64,000 nt of DNA from Parahaliea aestuarii (lineage in GTDB: Bacteria > Pseudomonadota > Gammaproteobacteria > Pseudomonadales > Halieaceae), in NCBI RefSeq assembly GCF_008064635.1, contig NZ_VRYZ01000001.1, positions 434,001-498,000 of the forward strand. The letters are read 5' to 3'. The notes below the pieces were generated by a model. The model saw only the letters and a list, made by a program, of their open reading frames with translations. It was not told the origin of the DNA and did not search any database. Position 1 is the first letter of the stretch. Each line of letters begins with the position of its first letter. Of the stretch, positions 57,803-64,000 are shown in pieces. Both the position numbers and the translations under genes were made by a program.

Positions 57803-60800
57803 GTGAAGACTCTTAAGACTATATTCAACAAGCCAGTTGACCGCCCAATTGAAGGGGTTATCAAAGCAGACGATGAAGCCAGCCTTCGACTTGAGATGGA
57901 AGAGTACGTACTGACCAATGAGGTCGAGAAGCGTCTTGAGTCATTTCTGGATGCCTACAATAATTATGAAGGCGCTAATGGCGTATGGGTTTCCGGCTTT
58001 TTCGGGTCCGGTAAATCCCACCTGCTGAAGATGTTGGCGCTGCTGCTCGAGAACCGTCAAGTCGACGGAACCTCGGCGCTTGATCTGTTCCTGCCAAAGT
58101 GTGGTGAGAACGAGATATTGCGTGGCGATCTCAAGCGAGCGGTCTCAATTCCCTCGAGAAGTATTCTCTTCAACATTGACCAGAAAGCCGATGTCATCAG
58201 CAAGACTCAGTTTGATGCGCTCCTCTCCGTGTTCATCAAAGTTTTTGATGAGATGTGTGGTTATTACGGCAAGCAAGGGCATATTGCCCAGTTCGAGCGC
58301 GACCTCGACAGCCGTGGTCTCTATGAAGAATTCAAGTTGGCCTATGAAGCCATCGCGGGCAGGACATGGCATAAGGGGCGTGAGCAGGCCCTGCTTGAGG
58401 CGAAAAATATAGCTAAAGCGTATGCCGAGGTAACGAGTGATGACGAGGCCTCGGTGATGGGGATACTCGATAAGTACCGCAGCCAGTACAGTGTATCCAT
58501 CGAAGACTTTGCCGATCAGGTTAAAGCCTTCATCGATCAGCAGCCATCGGAATTTCGGTTGAACTTTTTCGTCGATGAGGTTGGCCAGTACATCGCCAAG
58601 AACGAAAAACTGATGACTAACTTGCAAACCATCGCTGAAAGTCTGGCTACAAAATGTAGAGGTTCTGCATGGATTGTCGTGACCGCCCAGGAAGATATGG
58701 GGACGGTGCTTGGTGAGATGGACAAACAACAAGGCGATGACTTCACCAAGATTCAGGCCCGATTCGCCAATCGCATGAAACTGACCAGTGCTGATGTGGC
58801 GGAGGTTATCCAGAAACGTCTGCTCTTGAAGACCGAGGATGGAGTGGGCCTCCTGTCTGACATCTATCACGCCCAGTCCAACAATTTTAAAACCCTGTTC
58901 GACTTTGCGGACGGCTCGCAAACCTACCGTAATTTTCAGGACCGAGAACACTTCATTCACAGCTATCCATTTATTCCGTATCAGTTCGCGCTGTTCCAGT
59001 CGGCAATTCAGAATCTGTCGCAGCACAATGCCTTCGAGGGGAAGCACAGCTCGGTAGGCGAGCGTTCCATGCTGGGAGTGTTCCAGCAGGTGGCCATCCA
59101 TATTGGGGAGCATGAAATCGGACAGCTGGCCACTTTCGACCTCATGTTCGAAGGTATCCGCACCGCCCTGAAGTCCAATATTCAGCGAGCCATTATTCAG
59201 GCCGAACAACACCTGGATGGACCTTTTGCGATCCGGCTACTGAAATCACTGTTTCTCGTCAAATACGTCAAGGAGTTCAAGCCGACCGTCCGCAATTTGT
59301 GTGTGCTGATGCTCGACGGTTTCAATCAGGACTTGCCTGCACTGCGCAAGCGAGTCGAAGAGGCGCTCAGCCTCCTGGAGCAACAGACCTATGTGCAGAG
59401 GAATGGCGAACTCTACGAATATCTTACTGACGAAGAGAAGGATGTAGAGCAGGAAATCAAGAACACGGACGTAGAGACTGCAGACGTTGCTGCAGAGCTC
59501 GAGAAAATCGTATTTGACCATGTCATAAAGCATCGAAAGATTCGCTACGAGAGTTCCTCTACCGGCGGGCAAGGTCAGGACTACCCTTATTCCAGGAAAC
59601 TCGACGATCGTCTGTATGGCCGCGAGCAGGAGCTGGCCATTAATGTCATTAGTCCTTTCCATGAGCATGCAGATAATGAGCCGATGCTCAGGACCAACTC
59701 CACCTACAAAGCAGATGAGTTGTTTGTCTACATGCCTGCTGACGATCGTCTTGTTCGCGACCTTCTCATGTACAAGCGCACAGAGAAGTATATTCGTCAG
59801 AATATGTCGATCACTCAGCAGGAAGCGGTTAAGCGTATTTTGACCGATAAGGGGTTCCAGAACCGAGAACGGTACGCAGAGTTACAGAAACGGGTCCAGG
59901 ATCTGCTAGTGAAAGCCAAATTGTTAGTGGCGGGCGCAGACATCGAGATCGGTTCGGAAGATGCGCAGTCGCGCGTGGTGCGTGGCTTCCACGAGTTGAT
60001 TACGCGTGCTTATCCAAATCTCGGCATGCTCCGTGGTGTTGCCTACACCGAGGATATGGTCAGTACGATTTTGCAAGGCAAGAAGGGAACGCTATTTGGT
60101 ACTGACTCCACGGCATTGGCCGAGTCCGAGCAGGAGATACTTGCCTTCATACAGAGCAACAATCGGGGTGGCGTGCGGACAACGCTGAAGAGCGTGCTGG
60201 AGAAATTCGAGCGCAAACCCTACGGATGGTATTACGCGGCCATGCTTTGCACGCTGGCGAACCTCTGTGCCCGCGGCAAGGTGGAGGTGCGCAGTAATGG
60301 CAACCTGCTTGAAGAGGGCGAGCTCGAGCGGGCGCTGCGCAACACCCATGGACACGGCAATGTGGTGTTGGAGCCCCAGGTCGAGTTTACCGCGTCGCAG
60401 GTACGTGCCCTCAAGGAGTTCTTTGAAGACTTTTTTGATACGCCCCCCGCTGCGAGTGAAGCTAAGGCTCTGGGCAAGGAAGTCGGCATCGCGCTTCAGG
60501 AACTCACCCATCAGCTCGCCCCGCTGGCAGCACAGGCATCCCAGTACCCCTTTCTTAATACGTTGGTACCAGTGCTCGAGAAGCTCGAGGAGCTGAATGG
60601 CAAGCCCTACGCCTGGTATCTAACTGAACTCCTCCGCCAGGAAGACGCGCTACTCGATATGAAGGAGGGCGTTATTGACCCCGTCCGCAAATTCATGAGT
60701 GGCACGCAAAAGGATATATACAATCAGTCGAAGTCCTTCATAGAGGCTCAAGAACCAAATTTCTCATACATCGACCTGGAGGAAATCGACCGAATTCGTT

Positions 60801-61345
60801 CGGCTCTGAGTGATCCCGCTTGCTTCAAAGGTAACCAGATTCAGTTGCTGAAAAGCGACCTCGACGCGGCAAAGGCGCGCCTCGATGACGCGATACAGAA
60901 GGCGCGTTCCGATGCACTCCAGGTGCTGCAAAGCATGCAGTCCCGTATGCAGAGCATGGATGAGTATAAGGCCCTGCCTGAAGTCAGGAGGGAAGAGGTC
61001 GATAAGCCCTACCGCGATCTTGCCGAAGATATAGCCCGGCAACACCTGATAGCCGTTGTGAACGACAGGTTGCGGTACTTCGAGGATACGGGGTATCAGA
61101 AGGTCCTGGCAAAAATGGTTGAGTTGGCTAGCCCAAAGCCAAAAGAGACTCCAGGGTCGCAGCCATCGGATGACCGTCCTCCTGAAGTTGATGAGCCGAT
61201 CCTTGAATATGTCCAGGCCCGCAAAATTCGTGTCCCCTACGACAAGGCCTGGCTGGCGAGTGAAGAAGATCTCGACAATTACCTTAAAGTACTAAGACAA
61301 CAATTGTTAAACGAACTGGCCCAGGGAAAGCGCATACAAGTATGA
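57803..61345 (+). CDS. brxC: BREX protein BrxC, large AAA+ ATPase
   Basis: 1180 aa, GTG start with GAGGGAAGC upstream, typical length. Opening KTIFNKPVDRPIEGVIKADD is the conserved BrxC N-terminus. Walker A GFFGSGKSH lies at about 65-73 and Walker B LNFFVDEVGQYI around 253-264; the sensor-like IVVTAQEDMGT follows. The C-terminal half contains a DUF6079-like helical region with several coiled coils and KFMSGTQKDIYNQSKSF. It is the ATPase of BREX complexes. Its stop overlaps the recQ ATG (ATGA). Confidence 0.93.
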   Translation: MKTLKTIFNKPVDRPIEGVIKADDEASLRLEMEEYVLTNEVEKRLESFLDAYNNYEGANGVWVSGFFGSGKSHLLKMLALLLENRQVDGTSALDLFLPKCGENEILRGDLKRAVSIPSRSILFNIDQKADVISKTQFDALLSVFIKVFDEMCGYYGKQGHIAQFERDLDSRGLYEEFKLAYEAIAGRTWHKGREQALLEAKNIAKAYAEVTSDDEASVMGILDKYRSQYSVSIEDFADQVKAFIDQQPSEFRLNFFVDEVGQYIAKNEKLMTNLQTIAESLATKCRGSAWIVVTAQEDMGTVLGEMDKQQGDDFTKIQARFANRMKLTSADVAEVIQKRLLLKTEDGVGLLSDIYHAQSNNFKTLFDFADGSQTYRNFQDREHFIHSYPFIPYQFALFQSAIQNLSQHNAFEGKHSSVGERSMLGVFQQVAIHIGEHEIGQLATFDLMFEGIRTALKSNIQRAIIQAEQHLDGPFAIRLLKSLFLVKYVKEFKPTVRNLCVLMLDGFNQDLPALRKRVEEALSLLEQQTYVQRNGELYEYLTDEEKDVEQEIKNTDVETADVAAELEKIVFDHVIKHRKIRYESSSTGGQGQDYPYSRKLDDRLYGREQELAINVISPFHEHADNEPMLRTNSTYKADELFVYMPADDRLVRDLLMYKRTEKYIRQNMSITQQEAVKRILTDKGFQNRERYAELQKRVQDLLVKAKLLVAGADIEIGSEDAQSRVVRGFHELITRAYPNLGMLRGVAYTEDMVSTILQGKKGTLFGTDSTALAESEQEILAFIQSNNRGGVRTTLKSVLEKFERKPYGWYYAAMLCTLANLCARGKVEVRSNGNLLEEGELERALRNTHGHGNVVLEPQVEFTASQVRALKEFFEDFFDTPPAASEAKALGKEVGIALQELTHQLAPLAAQASQYPFLNTLVPVLEKLEELNGKPYAWYLTELLRQEDALLDMKEGVIDPVRKFMSGTQKDIYNQSKSFIEAQEPNFSYIDLEEIDRIRSALSDPACFKGNQIQLLKSDLDAAKARLDDAIQKARSDALQVLQSMQSRMQSMDEYKALPEVRREEVDKPYRDLAEDIARQHLIAVVNDRLRYFEDTGYQKVLAKMVELASPKPKETPGSQPSDDRPPEVDEPILEYVQARKIRVPYDKAWLASEEDLDNYLKVLRQQLLNELAQGKRIQV

Positions 61346-63438
61346 GCAAACAGGATGCTGAACGTCTTTTACAGCAGGCGCTGAGAAGCCCGGCGGCTCA
61401 ATTCAGAGATGGTCAATGGGAAGCCATTGATGCCCTGGTAAATCAGCGGAAGAAGCTCCTGGTAGTCCAGCGGACCGGTTGGGGGAAAAGTTCTGTCTAT
61501 TTTATAGCCACCCGGCTGCTGCGTGATAAGGGTTTTGGCCCCACGATCATCATTTCCCCCCTGCTGGCATTAATGCGGAACCAGATTGAGGCGGCAGAGC
61601 GATTGGGTATCCGCGCCATTACCATGAATTCCACCAACAGCAAACAGAATGCTGAACTTACCCGGAAAGTGCTGAGCGATCAGATCGATTGCCTGTTGAT
61701 CTCGCCAGAGCGACTGGCTAACGAGCGTTTCGCAGAGGAGGTATTAGAACCTATTGCGGAGCGAATCGGCTTGTTGGTCGTGGATGAAGCCCACTGTATT
61801 TCTGATTGGGGCCACGATTTCCGGCCGGACTATCGCCGATTACTCAATATTCTGCGCCAGATGCCGCCGAACATGCCAGTACTGGGTACGACGGCGACTG
61901 CAAACGACCGGGTAATCCAGGACGTAGTTGATCAACTGGGTGATATTGAGGTGATGCGTGGTCCCCTGGTGCGAGAAAGCCTGGCCCTGCAAACCACCAC
62001 ATTGCCCGATCAGGCAAGCCGTCTGGCGTGGCTAGCCCAGACCATTCCGACGCTGAACGGTGCTGGCATCGTTTATGTTCTCACCAAGCGCGATGCAGAA
62101 CAGGTGAAGGAGTGGCTCGTCAGTCAGGGTATTGACGCCCAGGCCTATTACAGCGGTATTGAGGATGAGAATTTTAACGATACCAACGAATACCGTGAGC
62201 ACCTCGAAGACTTGTTGCTTAATAACCGACTGAAGGTGCTGGTGGCGACCCCTGCGCTTGGAATGGGTTACGACAAACCCGATCTTACCTATGTATTTCA
62301 CTACCAGGCGCCGGGCTCTATCGTCGCTTATTACCAGCAGGTGGGGCGGGCAGGCAGGGGCATCGACCAGTCTTTTGGGGTTCTGCTCTCTGGTACTGAA
62401 GACGAGCAAATTCATGACTTCTTCCGTCGCTCGGCGTTCCCGAGTGAGAAGCAGGTCAATCTGCTGTTGGCAACGCTGGAGGATTCTGATGGTTTTTCTG
62501 TACCAAAACTCCAGGAGTTGCTCAACTTGCGTCAGGGCCAGATCGAAAAAGTGCTCAAGTTCCTGAGTGTCGAGAGTCCGGCGCCCATCTACAAGGATGG
62601 CTCGAATTGGGTGAGGACCGCTGTGCCCTATCAGCTGGATCACGACAAAATCGCCCGTCTTACGGCCCAGCGGGAAGTCGAATGGCGCGAGATTGGGGAG
62701 TACATCGACACAGAGGGTTGCCTCATGGAGTATCTCCGTAATGCGCTTGATGACCCCCACTCCCAACCATGCGGTAAATGTGCCAATTGTCTTGATGAAC
62801 CAATCTTCCCCGAGAGCGTTGATCGCACCCGGGTGATCACTGCAGCGCAGTTTATCAAGCAGTCCGAGCTGATTTTTAAACCCAGGATTCAAGTGGCTGC
62901 CGGCGCTTTCCCCCAGTACGGCTTCAGGGGCAACCTCCCCCCTGAGCTTCGGGCATCCGAAGGCAGAATTCTTAGCCGTTGGGCTGACGCTGGCTGGGGG
63001 GGGATGGTGGAGGAGGACAAGCACAATGGCTTCTTCCGGGATGAACTCGTAGAGGCCACGGCGGAGATGATCAGCCTTCGCTGGCGGCCCACCCCCGAGC
63101 CGCTGTGGGTCACCTGTGTACCGTCGCTGAATCATCCAGACCTGGTGCCACACTTTGCTCAAAGACTTGCGGAGAAACTGGGCCTGCCGTTTTGTCCGGT
63201 TATCACCAAGGTACTGGACAATCGGCCGCAAAAGTTCCAGAACAACCGTTTTCACCAGTGCCGAAATCTGGATGGGGTATTCTCGATTGAGGAAGGCATA
63301 CCAGAGGGGCCGGTATTGTTGGTTGATGATGTGATAGATTCCGGTTGGACAGTCACGGTACTGGCTGCCTTGCTCCGGCAGCAATCTGGCGGGGAGGTCT
63401 ATCCTGTCGCACTGGCCTCGTCGGCGACAGGGGATTAG
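61342..63438 (+). CDS. RecQ-family helicase fused to a C-terminal phosphoribosyltransferase-like domain
   Basis: 698 aa. SF2 helicase: Walker A TGWGKSS (about residues 45-51), DEAHCISDWGHDFRPDY (about 148-164), GTTATAND, and motif VI QQVGRAGRG. RecQ zinc site C...CGKCANC (about 460-483). A short winged region follows, and from about residue 560 a new domain ends with VLLVDDVIDSGWTVTVLAALL (about 658-678), the PRPP-binding loop of type I phosphoribosyltransferases, as in ComF. Coupled to brxC by ATGA and to dprA by a 3-nt gap. Likely unwinds DNA; the PRT domain is of unknown use. Confidence 0.9.
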   Translation: MSKQDAERLLQQALRSPAAQFRDGQWEAIDALVNQRKKLLVVQRTGWGKSSVYFIATRLLRDKGFGPTIIISPLLALMRNQIEAAERLGIRAITMNSTNSKQNAELTRKVLSDQIDCLLISPERLANERFAEEVLEPIAERIGLLVVDEAHCISDWGHDFRPDYRRLLNILRQMPPNMPVLGTTATANDRVIQDVVDQLGDIEVMRGPLVRESLALQTTTLPDQASRLAWLAQTIPTLNGAGIVYVLTKRDAEQVKEWLVSQGIDAQAYYSGIEDENFNDTNEYREHLEDLLLNNRLKVLVATPALGMGYDKPDLTYVFHYQAPGSIVAYYQQVGRAGRGIDQSFGVLLSGTEDEQIHDFFRRSAFPSEKQVNLLLATLEDSDGFSVPKLQELLNLRQGQIEKVLKFLSVESPAPIYKDGSNWVRTAVPYQLDHDKIARLTAQREVEWREIGEYIDTEGCLMEYLRNALDDPHSQPCGKCANCLDEPIFPESVDRTRVITAAQFIKQSELIFKPRIQVAAGAFPQYGFRGNLPPELRASEGRILSRWADAGWGGMVEEDKHNGFFRDELVEATAEMISLRWRPTPEPLWVTCVPSLNHPDLVPHFAQRLAEKLGLPFCPVITKVLDNRPQKFQNNRFHQCRNLDGVFSIEEGIPEGPVLLVDDVIDSGWTVTVLAALLRQQSGGEVYPVALASSATGD

Positions 63439-63441
63439 CAG

Positions 63442-64000
63442 ATGCTTACCGCTCACACACAGGCTGTTCTGCTGCTAACAGCGTATTTCTCCAAAGCCTC
63501 GTCTACGGGCGTGAAACCACTGTCCAACAAGGAGTGGGGTCGCTTTGCGCTATGGCTGAACAGCAAGAAGCTGAAACCGGAAGATCTGCTTAGCGGTAGC
63601 CTGGTTCAAAGTCTGGATGGTTGGTCAGATGACAAGATCACACTGGAGCGTATTGAGGCGCTGCTGAACCGTGGTTCGGCGCTAGCGCTCGCCGTAGAAA
63701 AATGGAGCAGAGCCGGTCTCTGGATAGTCACAAGGGCTGATGCCGACTACCCCAGAAAGCTGAAAACCCGTCTGGGTAATATGGCTCCGCCTCTGTTTTT
63801 CGGTTGTGGGAATCGTAAGCTGCTCAACCAGGGTGGAATAGCGGCAGTTGGTTCGCGCAAGACATCCGAGGCCGAGTTGCTCTACAGCAAACAGTTGGGG
63901 TCCAAGGCCGCTGGAGAAGGCTTGTCCATTGTATCTGGAGGAGCCAAGGGGGTGGATGAGGCGGCCATGCTGGGCGCCCTTGATGCTGAAGGGACAGCCG
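63442..64000 (+). CDS. DprA/Smf-like DNA-processing protein, N-terminal part (truncated by window end)
   Basis: ATG 63442, 3 nt after the recQ stop, with AGGGGA upstream; 186 codons are present and the frame is open at 64000. A helical N-terminal region of about 100 residues is followed by DADYPRKLKTRLGNMAPPLFFGCGN and the DprA Rossmann-like start GGIAAVGSRKTSEAE and IVSGGAKGVDEAAMLGAL. DprA binds single-stranded DNA and loads RecA in natural transformation. As the third partner of brxC and a RecQ/ComF-like fusion it is probably a defence component rather than the housekeeping copy. Confidence 0.9.
   Translation, partial: MLTAHTQAVLLLTAYFSKASSTGVKPLSNKEWGRFALWLNSKKLKPEDLLSGSLVQSLDGWSDDKITLERIEALLNRGSALALAVEKWSRAGLWIVTRADADYPRKLKTRLGNMAPPLFFGCGNRKLLNQGGIAAVGSRKTSEAELLYSKQLGSKAAGEGLSIVSGGAKGVDEAAMLGALDAEGTA

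Larger units (their letters stand above)
50142..64000 (+). mobile_element. Integrative element with satellite-like replication genes and a BREX-type defence cargo (right end outside window)
   Basis: From the tRNA-Leu 3' end onward gene content changes: integrase, AlpA, Toprim primase, DUF3987, small-terminase-like protein, then HTH-brxA-brxB-brxC-recQ-dprA. Base composition falls and intergenic control repeats appear. No capsid, tail or conjugation genes are seen, which suits a phage satellite or small genomic island. Whether the BREX part belongs to the same unit as the replication part or is a second insertion cannot be decided without the right end. Confidence 0.8.

Noticed and set aside
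50142-64000. Second copy of the tRNA-Leu 3' end (attR) inside the window
   Set aside because: I looked for repeats of the T arm and the CTTCGGCACCA end downstream and found none by eye; the right end is likely beyond 64000.

Overview
The window is 64 kb of a GC-rich chromosome from a gammaproteobacterium. TonB-dependent receptors, many acyl-CoA catabolic genes, PEP-CTERM-like sorting and the order carA-carB-greA / yhbY-rlmE-ftsH-folP-glmM-tpiA-secG-tRNA-Leu suggest a marine Cellvibrionales-type organism (Halieaceae or a relative). This placement is inferred from gene content and order, not from a search.

Layout. 1-3378: end of a TonB-dependent receptor, then a small operon (DUF1214-like protein, SDR, SnoaL-like protein). 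3397-13329: housekeeping and miscellaneous genes (nuclease-like protein, tRNA-Gly, DUF533, SRPBCC, M3 peptidase, SDR, DUF3014, cation/proton antiporter, YkgJ). 13650-14414: an exported protein with a PEP-CTERM-like tail. 14622-26884: a CoA-thioester degradation block with three acyl-CoA dehydrogenases, an acyl-CoA ligase, a Rieske oxygenase, MaoC hydratase, hydroxyacyl-CoA dehydrogenase, thiolase, quinone-oxidoreductase-like MDR, Fe-ADH and thioesterase. A nearly identical operator-like sequence lies upstream of two of its transcription units. 26881-28918: MFS transporter and SDR. 29122-34074: carAB-greA, preceded by an Arg-rich leader ORF that overlaps a terminator hairpin. 34200-43261: about 9 kb of lineage-type genes (TonB receptor, Coq4-like, AraC, GGDEF, D-aminoacylase-like amidohydrolase) set inside an otherwise canonical block. 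43348-50169: yhbY, rlmE, ftsH, folP, glmM, tpiA, secG, tRNA-Leu(GAG).

From the 3' end of tRNA-Leu(GAG) to the window end lies an integrative element. A tyrosine integrase is followed by a satellite-like replication operon: AlpA regulator, Toprim primase, DUF3987 helicase-like protein, a protein whose gene carries ten copies of an iteron-like hexamer, and a small-terminase-like protein. Next comes a promoter with three 10-bp-phased repeats and a tightly coupled operon: HTH regulator, brxA, brxB, brxC, a RecQ helicase fused to a C-terminal phosphoribosyltransferase-like domain, and a DprA-like protein cut by the window edge. The BREX genes pglX, pglZ and brxL are not in the window and may follow.

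The most interesting signal is this last operon. The start codon of recQ overlaps the stop codon of brxC and dprA begins 3 nt after recQ, so a RecQ/ComF-like/DprA single-strand-DNA module appears to be built into a BREX operon on a tRNA-integrated element.
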